64,000 nt of DNA from assembly GCF_004364935.1 (NCBI RefSeq), contig NZ_SOBT01000009.1, positions 686,898 through 750,897 on the forward strand, read 5' to 3'. How positions within the stretch are numbered: the first letter of the stretch is position 1; every line of letters begins with the position of its first letter. This DNA comes from Panacagrimonas perspica. Lineage in GTDB: Bacteria > Pseudomonadota > Gammaproteobacteria > Nevskiales > Nevskiaceae. Shown here in pieces: positions 1 through 8,025 of this stretch. The notes beneath the pieces were generated by a model. The model searched no databases and was not told where the DNA came from. It saw only the letters and a list, made by a program, of their open reading frames with translations. The position numbers and the translations under genes are program-made.

Positions 1-2
1 AT

Positions 3-290
3 GGCGCCGTCGAGATGGAACTGGGTGTGCTGAGGGCGCACGCGGAGATCCCGCCACCCGGCCCCGTCGAAGTGCTGCTGCGACCCGACGACGTCGTGCA
101 CGACGACAGCAGCGCGGTGCAGGCCACCGTCACGGCCCGCGCGTTTCGTGGCGCCGAGTTCCTGTATTCGCTGCGGCTCGACTCGGGTCGCGAAGTGCTG
201 TCGCTGGTGCCCAGCCATCACGATCACGCGATCGGATGCCGCATCGGCATCCGGCTGGACGTGGAGCACCTGATCGCGTTCGCAATTTGA
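3..290 (+). CDS. ABC transporter ATP-binding protein, C-terminal fragment (TOBE domain)
   Basis: An open frame enters from the left edge and ends at TGA 288-290, so the start and the Walker motifs are outside the window. The visible 95 residues match a C-terminal TOBE_2 domain of the kind that follows the nucleotide-binding domain in PotA/FbpC/MalK-type importers. The sequence contains a RPDDV segment, then a strand-rich stretch with FRGAEFLYSLRLDSG, and ends LDVEHLIAF, as these domains usually do. The ATPase would sit on the inner face of the cytoplasmic membrane and power solute import. The substrate (iron, polyamine, sugar or other) cannot be told from this fragment. A REP-like repeat follows 50 bp downstream. 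Confidence 0.75.
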   Translation, partial: GAVEMELGVLRAHAEIPPPGPVEVLLRPDDVVHDDSSAVQATVTARAFRGAEFLYSLRLDSGREVLSLVPSHHDHAIGCRIGIRLDVEHLIAFAI

Positions 291-342
291 GCCGTCGACC
301 GCATGGCCGTACGCGATACCGCTCCTTCGAACGACAAAAAAA

Positions 343-414
343 CGTAGCCCGGGTGAAACCCGGGGCTTCTTCTCCAACGTCGGGCGAACAGCCCCGGGTT
401 TCACCCGGGCTACG
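343..414. repeat. REP-like palindromic repeat, paired copy 1
   Basis: A left half CGTAGCCCGGGTGAAACCCG and its reverse complement at the right end are separated by about 28 bp. Each half can also fold alone because CCCGGG is self-complementary. The element lies between the ABC ATPase gene and the acyl-CoA synthetase gene and could act as a terminator or mRNA-end stabiliser. Confidence 0.9.
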
Positions 415-519
415 GGCTCGATCGAAGAACCACCCGATTGGGTAGGCCTTAGTCGCTCCCGCGAGGGGCGCGTCGTGGGTCACAATCCGCCCTCATAAAA
501 AGAGATGAGGAGATTCGAG

Positions 520-2172
520 ATGCGTGCGCAGTCCCGAGGCCGGACCGATATCCCGCTGCTCGAGCAGACCCTCGGCGACAACTTCGAGGCGACGGTCGCG
601 AAGTTTCCGGACCGCGAAGCGGTAGTGATGCCACACCAGAACATCCGCTGGACGTATCGGCGCTTCAATGACGAGATCGACCGCGTCGCGCGCGGGCTGC
701 TGGCGCGCGGCTACCAGAAGGGCGATCGCATCGGCGTCTGGGCGCCCAACCTGATCGAGTGGATTCTCGTGCAGTTCGCCACCGCCAAGCTCGGCGTGAT
801 CCAGGTGAACATCAACCCTGCGTATCGCAGCAACGAGCTGGCCTATGCGCTGCGCCAGTCGGGCTGCCGCGGCATCGTGGCCGCCCGCCAGTTCAAGACC
901 AGCAATTACGTGAAGATGATTTCCGAGATCCGCGCCGACGTGCCGGACCTCAAGGAGACGATCTTCATCGACGATCCGGGCCAGCCCGCCGACTGGGCGC
1001 AGCTTCTCGCCGACGGCGAGCGCATTCCGCGCAGCGAGATCGCGGCGCGCATGAAGACGCTGGATCGCAACGACGCGATCAACATCCAGTACACCTCGGG
1101 CACCACCGGCGCGCCCAAGGGCGCGACGCTGTCCCATCGCAACATCCTCAACAACGCGTACTTCGACGGCGTCTGCCAGAACTTCTCGGAGAACGACCGC
1201 TTCTGCGTGCCGGTGCCGTTCTATCACTGCGCCGGCATGGTCTGCGGCAACCTGCTGTGCGCGAGCTTCGGCGCCACGCTGGTCGTGCCCGCGCCCGCGT
1301 TCGATCCGGGCGCCACGCTCAAGGCGATCGAACAGGAACGCTGCACCGGCGCGATGTGCGTGCCGACGATGTTCATCGCGATGATGGCGCACCCGGACTT
1401 CGAGAAGACCGACAAGTCGAGCCTGCGCACCGGCACGATCGGCGGATCGCCGTGCCCGGTCGAGGTGATGAAGCGCCTGGTGACCGACTTCCACATGCCC
1501 GAGGTCGAGATCATCTACGGCATGACCGAGACCTCGCCGGTGTCGGCGCAGACCGGTCCGGACGATCCGATCGAGAAGCGTGTCGGCAGCGTCGGGCGCG
1601 CGCATCCGCACGTCGAGATCCGCATCGCCCACCCGGACACCGGGCAGACCTGCGACTACGACGAGACCGGTGAATTCCAGACGCGCGGCTACTCGGTGAT
1701 GCTCGGCTACTGGAACGACGAGAAGCGCACGAAGGACACGATCACGTCCGACGGCTGGATGCGCACCGGCGATCTGGGCGTCATGGACGAGCAGGGCTTC
1801 GTGAACATCGTCGGCCGCATCAAGGACATGATCATCCGGGGCGGCGAGAACGTGTATCCGGTGGAGGTCGAAGGCTTCCTGTACACGCATCCGGACATCC
1901 GCGACGTGCAGGTCATCGGCGTGCCGGACGAGAAGTTCGGAGAGGAAGTGATGGCCTGCGTGATCATGAAGGACGGCCGGCCGCCGCTGACGTACGACGC
2001 GATGAAGGCCTTCTGCAAGGATCAGCTCGCGCACTACAAGATCCCACGCTACCTCGAGGTCGTCACCGAATATCCGATGACGGTCACCGGCAAGGTACGC
2101 AAGGTCGAGATGCGCGAGCAGGCCGTGAAGCGCCTGGGGCTGGAACAAGCCGCGGCGATCAAGACCGCGTGA
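520..2172 (+). CDS. Medium/long-chain acyl-CoA synthetase (AMP-forming)
   Basis: 550-residue adenylate-forming enzyme of the ANL superfamily. It would activate a fatty acid with ATP and join it to CoA for beta-oxidation or lipid recycling. Visible motifs are the P-loop YTSGTTGAPKG (about 191-201), YGMTETSP (A5), the hinge region TGDLGVMDEQG and GRIKDMIIRGGENVYP, and the catalytic A10 lysine (K525) in VTGKVRK. Overall it resembles the ACSF2/FadD-like group. The ATG at 520 is preferred over an in-frame ATG at 505 because AGGAGA (508-513) sits 6 nt upstream of it. The gene stands alone between repeats; chain-length preference is not visible in sequence. Confidence 0.88.
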   Translation: MRAQSRGRTDIPLLEQTLGDNFEATVAKFPDREAVVMPHQNIRWTYRRFNDEIDRVARGLLARGYQKGDRIGVWAPNLIEWILVQFATAKLGVIQVNINPAYRSNELAYALRQSGCRGIVAARQFKTSNYVKMISEIRADVPDLKETIFIDDPGQPADWAQLLADGERIPRSEIAARMKTLDRNDAINIQYTSGTTGAPKGATLSHRNILNNAYFDGVCQNFSENDRFCVPVPFYHCAGMVCGNLLCASFGATLVVPAPAFDPGATLKAIEQERCTGAMCVPTMFIAMMAHPDFEKTDKSSLRTGTIGGSPCPVEVMKRLVTDFHMPEVEIIYGMTETSPVSAQTGPDDPIEKRVGSVGRAHPHVEIRIAHPDTGQTCDYDETGEFQTRGYSVMLGYWNDEKRTKDTITSDGWMRTGDLGVMDEQGFVNIVGRIKDMIIRGGENVYPVEVEGFLYTHPDIRDVQVIGVPDEKFGEEVMACVIMKDGRPPLTYDAMKAFCKDQLAHYKIPRYLEVVTEYPMTVTGKVRKVEMREQAVKRLGLEQAAAIKTA

Positions 2173-2174
2173 CG

Positions 2175-2212
2175 CGGCGGTCTTAGCCGCCGTAGCCCGG
2201 ACGAAGTCCGGG
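2175..2212. repeat. Hairpin plus lone REP-like half element
   Basis: CGGCGG-tcttag-CCGCCG (2175-2192) runs straight into a lone REP half of the GAAGT subtype (2191-2212). It lies between the convergent acyl-CoA synthetase and response regulator genes, so a bidirectional terminator role is plausible. There is no T-tract. Confidence 0.6.
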
Positions 2213-2276
2213 ACTGCTCGCCAAGGCAGGAACAGGATCCCTGGCTGCGCCCGGGCCAGTCATGGGACGCGGACGC

Positions 2277-3665
2277 TCATTCGCCCAGACCGTATTTCTT
2301 GAGCTTGTACCAGATCGAGCGCTCGCTGATCCCGAGCTTCTGTGCGGCACGCGACTTGTTCCCGCCGCTGTCGCGCAGGGCTGCGGCAATCAGGCTGCGT
2401 TCCAGTGCCTCGACCGCGGGCTCCAGGCGAAGGTCGGACGGCGGGTGATCCGTCGTCGCGTACGTCACCACAGGCGCCCCGACATCGAGCGGAAAATGCA
2501 CGGGTTTCAAATCCTGTGTGCCGGCCAGGATGAATGCGCGCTCCACCATGTTGCGCAGCTCGCGCACGTTGCCTGGCCAGGCGTATCCCTGCAGATGCTC
2601 GACGACGTCGGATGCGATCGCGGACGGCACCGCGCCGCGCTGTAGTTGCGCGAAATGCGCGAGAAGCGCGGGCAGGTCTTCGCGCCGCTCGCGCAGCGGC
2701 GGCAGTTCAATGGCGAAAACGTTGAGGCGGAAGTACAGATCTTCGCGCAGACGACCGTCACGGATGGCCTGCTGCGGTGCGCGGTTCGTGGCGGCAACAA
2801 GACGTACGTCAAGGCGGATAGCGTCGTTTCCACCCAGGCGCTGCATCTCGCCGGACTCGATGACGCGCAACAGCTTGGCCTGCAACGCCACCGGCATCTC
2901 CGCCAGCTCGTCGAGGAACAAGGTGCCGCTCTGAGCGAGTTCGAACTTGCCGACACGGTGCTTGACCGCTCCGGTGAAGGCGCCCTTCTCATGTCCGAAC
3001 AATTCGCTCTCCAGCATTTCTGCCGGAATCGCGGCGCAGTTGACCGGCACGAACAGCGCATCCGCGCGCTCCGAGCCGTCATGGATCGCGCGTGCCGCCA
3101 CTTCCTTGCCGGTGCCGGTCTCGCCGGTGAGCAGCACGCTGGTGCGTGTCGGCGCGACCTGCTCGATCTGCCGTCGCAGCTTCTGCATCGCGCTGCTGAT
3201 GCCGACGAGCCCGTGCTTTGCGCGCGCCACTTCGCTGCGCAGGAAATCGTTTTGCTGCAGCAACCGGCGCGACGCGAACACGCGATTGACCGCCAGTTCC
3301 AGCGCCTCGACGTCAAACGGCCGCAGCAGATAATCGCAGGCACCGAGCCGCAGTGCTTCCACCGCGCTGTCGAGGCTGCCGTGCGCGGTCATCAGGATCA
3401 GCGGCACGTCGAGCTTGGCTTCACGCAGACGGCGCAGCAGCTCGATGCCGTCCAGCCGCGGCATGCGCAGGTCGCTGACGACCAGGTCGATGCCGCCTTC
3501 CTGCACCCGCTCCCAGGCCTCGAGCCCATCGGCGGCGGCGAGGGTGCGATAGCCGCGGCGCGCGAGCATGATTTCGAGCACGCGCCGCATGTTGGGCTCG
3601 TCGTCGACGATCAGTACGCGCGGGGATGAAGTCACGGAGTCCGGCCCGGGGGTTGTGGCAGCCAT
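2277..3665 (-). CDS. Sigma-54-dependent response regulator (NtrC family)
   Basis: 462 residues in three domains. The receiver (about 15-130) has the acidic pair DDE and phospho-acceptor D65 in VVSDLRMP. The AAA+ domain has Walker A GETGTGKE (181-188), the sigma-54 contact loop GAFTGA (228-233) and Walker B GTLFLDE (247-253). The C-terminal Fis-type helix-turn-helix ends in SERSIWYKLKKYGL. When phosphorylated it should activate sigma-54 promoters. The usual conserved lysine of the receiver is arginine here (LLRPFD, R115). It overlaps the end of the kinase gene: ATG at 3665 gives 34 nt of overlap, while an in-frame GTG at 3635 would give a GTGA overlap. The shorter start is equally possible because neither has a clear Shine-Dalgarno. 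Confidence 0.92.
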   Translation of the reverse strand: MAATTPGPDSVTSSPRVLIVDDEPNMRRVLEIMLARRGYRTLAAADGLEAWERVQEGGIDLVVSDLRMPRLDGIELLRRLREAKLDVPLILMTAHGSLDSAVEALRLGACDYLLRPFDVEALELAVNRVFASRRLLQQNDFLRSEVARAKHGLVGISSAMQKLRRQIEQVAPTRTSVLLTGETGTGKEVAARAIHDGSERADALFVPVNCAAIPAEMLESELFGHEKGAFTGAVKHRVGKFELAQSGTLFLDELAEMPVALQAKLLRVIESGEMQRLGGNDAIRLDVRLVAATNRAPQQAIRDGRLREDLYFRLNVFAIELPPLRERREDLPALLAHFAQLQRGAVPSAIASDVVEHLQGYAWPGNVRELRNMVERAFILAGTQDLKPVHFPLDVGAPVVTYATTDHPPSDLRLEPAVEALERSLIAAALRDSGGNKSRAAQKLGISERSIWYKLKKYGLGE

Positions 3666-5371
3666 AGTCTGATGCGTGCGCCGCCCCAGGTGCTGGTCTC
3701 GGCCGCGACGTCGCCACCGTGCGCGCGCACGATCTGCCGCACCACCGCCAGGCCCAGACCGAGTCCGCCTTCGCGCTTGTGCACGAAGGGCTCGAACAGG
3801 CGCTGGCGATCCTCGGGCCCGATACCCGGACCATCGTCGTCGACGTCAACGATGAAGCGCCCGTCGTCTCCATGGCTGCGCAAGCGCACGCGGCCGTCGC
3901 GCGGCAGGATCATCAGCGCGTTGCCGAGCAGGTTGAGCAACACCTGAATGAACTGCTCGGCGTCGACGTCGAGGATCGGTTCGCGCGCCTCGCACACGAC
4001 TTCCACCGTCACGCCGCGATCCCGTGCCTGCGCCGCCAGCAGCGTCGCCGCGTGCCGCATCAGGGCGTGCGCGTCGCTGGCCTGCTTCTGCGGCGCGCGC
4101 GTGCGCGTCTGGTCAAGCATCGAAGCGACGAGACGGTTCAGGCGCTCGGTCTCCGACTGCACGATGCGCAGCAGCTCGGCGCCCTCCGGGCTGAGGCCGG
4201 GTTCGCCGCCCAGCATCTGCGCCGACGAGCGCAGGATGCCCACCGGCGTGCGCACCTCGTGCGCCATCAGGGCGGTCACCTCGCCCAGCGCCGCCAGCCG
4301 TGAAGCCTGCACCAGCGTGTTCTGCGAGCGCTGCAACTCGTCGATCAGGTGCACGAAGCTGCGCCCGAGTTCACCGATCTCGCCGGGCCCGGCCCGCGGC
4401 GGCACCGAGGCTGCGCCGGGCCGCAGGTAGTCGCGCGTGAACTGCGTCAGGCGCACCACCGGCCGCGCAATCAGGCTCGACACGCCCAGGCTCGCCAGCA
4501 CGGTCACGAGCAGTGTCGCCGTCAGCAGACCGGCGAACACCACCCCCATGCGCCGCACCGGCGCCAGCGCGACATCGCGCGACTGCAGCATCAGCGTGCG
4601 CCAGCCCAGGATGGAGACACCGGACGCACCCACCACCACTTCGCCGCTCATCAAGGGTTCGCCGCCGCGCAGCTGCACCAAGCCCACGCCGCTCCAGCCG
4701 TCCACGCGCACACCGTAGTCGTAGCCGCGTCCGCGCAGTCCCTCCGAAGCCGCGATCACGCGCCCGTCGCCGTCGAGGACCAGCAATTGGCGCGACGCGT
4801 CGGCCGCGGCGTCGAGCACGCTCTCGAGCTGGCGCCAGTCGACCTCGAGGAGCAGGTCACCGATGCGGCCTTCGCCGAACGACGATGGAATATCCGTCCG
4901 CAGCAGCAGCGCACGGCGGTCACGCACGGTCGACGGCGCTTCCAGGCGCACGCGGCCGCCGGCCGTATCCGTGTGCAGCCACGCAGGCCCTTCCGGACGC
5001 AACTGGCCGATCGCTGCCGGATTGCTGCTGGCCATCACGCGCCCGGCGGCGTCGACCGCGTGCAGGTCGAGGTAGGCGCCGCCGTAACGGCCCTTCATCT
5101 GGGCCAGGAACGCCGACAGACGCTTGTCGACATCCTGCAGCCGCAGGTCCTGCATCACCTCGAGGTGATTCCAGGTGGTGGCGTTCTGCACACGCTCGTA
5201 CAGCAGGCGGTCGAGGTCGCGGCCGGCGCCTGCCGCGGCCTGCGACACCGCCTGTTCGATCTGCGCCTGCATCGCCGCGTGGCTGCGTTCGAACGCCAGC
5301 CAGGTCAGCGCCGTTGCCGGGACCACGCCGACGAACAGGAAGGCGAGCAGGAGGATGCGGCGGATGGTCAC
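3632..5371 (-). CDS. Membrane sensor histidine kinase partnered with the sigma-54 regulator
   Basis: 579 residues. A transmembrane helix (about 5-26) is followed by a large periplasmic sensing region (about 30-270), a second helix (about 275-300), a HAMP-like linker, a HisKA domain with phospho-acceptor H371 in MAHEVRTP, and a HATPase domain with DVDDDGPGIG and GGLGLGLAVV. It should autophosphorylate and pass phosphate to D65 of the overlapping regulator. The ligand is unknown. The gene is divergent, with a gap of about 62 bp, from a porin and a periplasmic PBP-like protein. That suggests the system senses envelope or solute conditions and may control those two genes (inference). Confidence 0.92.
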   Translation of the reverse strand: MTIRRILLLAFLFVGVVPATALTWLAFERSHAAMQAQIEQAVSQAAAGAGRDLDRLLYERVQNATTWNHLEVMQDLRLQDVDKRLSAFLAQMKGRYGGAYLDLHAVDAAGRVMASSNPAAIGQLRPEGPAWLHTDTAGGRVRLEAPSTVRDRRALLLRTDIPSSFGEGRIGDLLLEVDWRQLESVLDAAADASRQLLVLDGDGRVIAASEGLRGRGYDYGVRVDGWSGVGLVQLRGGEPLMSGEVVVGASGVSILGWRTLMLQSRDVALAPVRRMGVVFAGLLTATLLVTVLASLGVSSLIARPVVRLTQFTRDYLRPGAASVPPRAGPGEIGELGRSFVHLIDELQRSQNTLVQASRLAALGEVTALMAHEVRTPVGILRSSAQMLGGEPGLSPEGAELLRIVQSETERLNRLVASMLDQTRTRAPQKQASDAHALMRHAATLLAAQARDRGVTVEVVCEAREPILDVDAEQFIQVLLNLLGNALMILPRDGRVRLRSHGDDGRFIVDVDDDGPGIGPEDRQRLFEPFVHKREGGLGLGLAVVRQIVRAHGGDVAAETSTWGGARIRLWLPQPPGRTP

Positions 5372-5433
5372 GCGTCGATTATTCAGCTGTGGGTGTTTGC
5401 TCCGCCAGCGCGGCGACGCTAGCGTGCGCCCCC

Positions 5434-6534
5434 GTGCCCAGCTCCCGCACCTTCGTTCGACTCGCGCTCACAGCCGTGTGGGCGCTGCCGTTTGCCGCGA
5501 CCGCGCAAACGGCAGCAGTGGAAAGTGCGGACCCGGTAGCGGCGCCGGCGCCGCCGCCCATCGGGCAGGATCCGCTGGCGCAGCGCTACGCGCTCGGCCA
5601 GGGCCTGCGATTGGGCTCTTCGGGGTTCACGCTCGGCGGCTACGGCGAACTCGGCTACCGCGATCCCGGTGACGCCCGCGACTGGGACGCGGCGGTAGAT
5701 GCGCTCAGCGCCTTCCTGTGGTGGGACGGCGGCGGACGCTGGCGCTTCTTCTCCGAGACCGAACTCGCCGACGTGGCGCGCGTCGACAACGACGGCGCGC
5801 ATGCCTCGGACGCCGAACTGATCTCCGAGCGTCTGTATCTCGACTACGCATGGCGTGACGAGCTCAAGCTGCGCTTCGGAAAGTTCCTGACGCCAGTGGG
5901 ACGCTGGAACCTGATCCATGCGGCACCGCTCACGTGGACCAGCTCGCGCCCACTGATCACCGAGGCCACGTTCCCCACCAACGCCACCGGCGCGATGGTG
6001 TACGGCGTGCTGCCGTGGACCGCGCAGGGCATCGAGTACTCGGTGTACGCCTCGCCCGGCGAGGAGCTGTTCCGCGAGGACGATCTCGACACCTTTCGCG
6101 AGGCCGTCGGCGCCCGTGTGTCCGGTTACGCCGGTCCGCACGTGCAGCTGGGCCTGTCGTGGGCGACGTTCGAGCAGGAGTCGGACGCCGAGACGCGCAA
6201 GCAGCTCATCGGTGGTGACTTCGCCTGGTCCTGGCATCGGTTCGAGCTGTCCGGCGAGTACGCCGTGCGCTCGCTGTCGGGCCGCGAGGAGCAGCAGGAC
6301 GAGAAGGGCTACTACGTGCAGGCGGTCGCGCCACTGTTCGCCCAGGTATACGCCGTGGGCCGTTACGAGGCCTTCCACCAGTCGGGCGCGGACCGCGACC
6401 TGAACCTGTACCTCGGCGGCCTCGCCTGGCGGCCGATGCCTGCGCTTGTGTTCAAGGGCGAGTACTCGCGCGCCACCGACAACGACGTCGGCGTGCCGGA
6501 CGGGTGGCGCGCGTCGATCGCGGTGCTGTTCTGA
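5434..6534 (+). CDS. Outer-membrane porin-like beta-barrel protein
   Basis: 366 residues from a GTG start. The signal peptide has hydrophobic core VRLALTAVWALPFAATAQ with cleavage near ATAQ-TA. The mature part is rich in alternating aromatic strands (TLGGYGELGYRD, LKLRFGKFLTPVGRW, VFKGEYSRAT) typical of a single-chain porin of the OprO/P or DUF3573-like kind. It ends IAVLF, with the C-terminal phenylalanine expected for BAM-assembled barrels. No earlier start fits the signal peptide. Its TGA overlaps the ATG of the next gene. Pore specificity cannot be read; the PBP-like partner hints at phosphate or another anion. Confidence 0.72.
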   Translation: MPSSRTFVRLALTAVWALPFAATAQTAAVESADPVAAPAPPPIGQDPLAQRYALGQGLRLGSSGFTLGGYGELGYRDPGDARDWDAAVDALSAFLWWDGGGRWRFFSETELADVARVDNDGAHASDAELISERLYLDYAWRDELKLRFGKFLTPVGRWNLIHAAPLTWTSSRPLITEATFPTNATGAMVYGVLPWTAQGIEYSVYASPGEELFREDDLDTFREAVGARVSGYAGPHVQLGLSWATFEQESDAETRKQLIGGDFAWSWHRFELSGEYAVRSLSGREEQQDEKGYYVQAVAPLFAQVYAVGRYEAFHQSGADRDLNLYLGGLAWRPMPALVFKGEYSRATDNDVGVPDGWRASIAVLF

Positions 6535-7028
6535 TGCCAGTGCTCCGGCGCGTCCTGCGCGCGGCGCTGCTGCTGGCCGGAGCCCTCGCGACCGGCACTC
6601 CAAGCGCCCAGGAGCGGCCGTGGATCGCGGTGATCGTCCCGGCCGGTGAAACGCAGCGGTTCACGCCGCGCGAGCTGGCCCTGATCTTCCAGCGCAAGAA
6701 GCTCTATGCCGACGACGGCACGCGCATGACGCCGGTCAACCTGCCGGCAGACCACGCCTTGCGCGAACGATTCTCCCGCGCGGTGCTCGGACTGCGGCCG
6801 GAAGCGCTGGAGGAGTACTGGAACCAGCAGTACTTCCAGGGCGTGCTGCCGCCGCACGTGGTCGGCTCCGAGCAGGCGATGCTGCGCTTCGTGGCCGCCA
6901 CCGCGCACGCGGTCGGGTACACCGCCGCCTGCTACGCCGAGCCGGGCCTGCGCACGGTGCTGCTGATCGATCCGGCCGGAGAGTTGAAGCCAGCGGATCA
7001 GCAGCCGGCCTGCGCGGAATCCCGGTGA
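6534..7028 (+). CDS. Small secreted PBP-like protein (phosphate-binding-protein-like domain)
   Basis: 164 residues with a signal peptide (about 1-26, ending PSAQ). It resembles the short PstS-like proteins that hold only one lobe-sized substrate-binding domain. Typical features are ELALIFQRKKLYADDGTRM, the central FSRAVLG segment, WNQQYFQG and the terminal VGYTAACYAEPGLRTVLLI. Start ATG 6534 overlaps the porin stop (TGATG), so the two are translationally coupled. With the divergent kinase/regulator pair it forms a compact sense-and-uptake module (inference). No ABC permease or ATPase lies next to it, so it may have a sensory or porin-assisting role rather than classical transport. Confidence 0.7.
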   Translation: MPVLRRVLRAALLLAGALATGTPSAQERPWIAVIVPAGETQRFTPRELALIFQRKKLYADDGTRMTPVNLPADHALRERFSRAVLGLRPEALEEYWNQQYFQGVLPPHVVGSEQAMLRFVAATAHAVGYTAACYAEPGLRTVLLIDPAGELKPADQQPACAESR

Positions 7029-7126
7029 AATCCTTGTAGGGCGGATCGGCCGCGGTTTCGTCACGGCGTCAATCGCCGGGTCCGGAATGCAGGGCCGACC
7101 CGACCGGTGCGGTGGACGATCGCGCA

Positions 7127-7161
7127 AATCCTGCAGACGTTTCTTGCAGCACTGCAGGATT
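7127..7161. promoter_or_regulatory. Perfect 10-bp inverted repeat upstream of the hemolysin-like operon
   Basis: AATCCTGCAG (7127-7136) and CTGCAGGATT (7152-7161) are exact reverse complements separated by 15 bp, so the half-site centres are 25 bp apart. The site lies about 95-130 bp before the first gene of the operon. It could be an operator for a dimeric regulator or an mRNA-leader hairpin. Confidence 0.5.
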
Positions 7162-7254
7162 CGTCGGCACGCAGCGCGTCGCCAATCGCCGCGGACGACC
7201 GGCACAAGCCATTGATCTGATTCGGGCATACCGAACGGCCGGGCGCGAAAGCGC

Positions 7255-8025
7255 ATGCGGTACTGGTCTTGCGCGATGAAAGTCGGCCCCGTCCTTCCGA
7301 ACACCATGTTCGCGCCTCCTGCCGATTCAAACTTCGCGTCTGCGATCACGCTCAGCCGTGAATCCCCCGACGCCATCCCGCCCCCGCTGCGCCCTTCGAC
7401 CGGTGCCTGCACGACGCTGGTCGAGGCATCGACCGACCGCCGTGGCGCTCTCGAGTCCTTCGTCGCCCAGCGCTTCTTCGAGGTCTACGGCGCCCGTATC
7501 CACGCCTTCCTGCCGCGGCTATTCGGTGCGCAGGACCGACGCGGCGCGCTGGCCGCCGTGTTCGGTCTGCGCGGCGCTGATCAAGGCCCCCTGTTTCTCG
7601 AGCAATATCTCGATGCTCCCGTCGAAATCCTGGTGGCCGCCAGCTTCGGCCGGCATGCCGGACGCCGTCAGATCGCGGAGGTCGGCAACCTCGCGGGCGC
7701 ATCGCCCGGAGCATTGCGCTCGCTGATCCCCACGCTCACGCACCGACTGCAGGACGAGGGCTACCGTTTCGTCGCCTTCACCGGTTCAGCGCGCCTGTGC
7801 AACGGCTTCTCGCGGCTCGGTCTGCCGCTGCGCGTCGTGGCGCCCGCACCACCAGAGCGCCTTCCCGAAGCGGAACGCGCTCTCTGGGGGCGCTACTACG
7901 ACCACCAGCCCAGCGTGATGCTCGGCGACGTGGACCTCGGCGTCGAGCTGCTGAGCGCGCTGGCCGATCGACCCGCCGAGCTGCGCGCGCAGCTGGCGCC
8001 CCTGGCGCGGGTCGGCGCGCCATGA
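7255..8025 (+). CDS. Thermostable-hemolysin family protein (GNAT-like acyltransferase fold)
   Basis: Up to 256 residues; ATGs at 7255, 7276 and 7306 are all possible and none has a strong ribosome-binding site. The conserved part begins near FFEVYGARIHAFLPRL. It carries family hallmarks: GPLFLEQYLD, a central strand with EVGNLAG, then FVAFTGSARLCNGFSRLGL and a terminal LWGRYYDHQPSVMLGDV. The family (PF12261) was named after the Vibrio delta-VPH protein, but its pattern is that of GNAT/acyl-homoserine-lactone-synthase-like N-acyltransferases, so hemolysis may not be its primary activity (inference). It is the first gene of a tightly coupled five-gene set; its TGA overlaps the ATG of the AMP ligase (ATGA). 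Confidence 0.8.
   Translation: MRYWSCAMKVGPVLPNTMFAPPADSNFASAITLSRESPDAIPPPLRPSTGACTTLVEASTDRRGALESFVAQRFFEVYGARIHAFLPRLFGAQDRRGALAAVFGLRGADQGPLFLEQYLDAPVEILVAASFGRHAGRRQIAEVGNLAGASPGALRSLIPTLTHRLQDEGYRFVAFTGSARLCNGFSRLGLPLRVVAPAPPERLPEAERALWGRYYDHQPSVMLGDVDLGVELLSALADRPAELRAQLAPLARVGAP

Noticed and set aside
493-2148. A 551-codon minus-strand frame opposite the acyl-CoA synthetase
   Set aside because: The plus-strand gene has complete ANL motifs; the antisense product is compositionally biased and featureless.
4349-5422. A 357-codon plus-strand frame opposite the sensor kinase
   Set aside because: Antisense to a kinase with all catalytic motifs; Gln/His/Arg-rich and featureless.
5372-5433. 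A sigma-54 promoter between the kinase and porin genes
   Set aside because: No TGGCAC-N5-TTGC match with the required GG/GC spacing was found on either strand.
7201-7217. A sigma-54 promoter (GGCAC...TTG) before the hemolysin-like gene
   Set aside because: The -12 GC is missing and the spacing does not fit.
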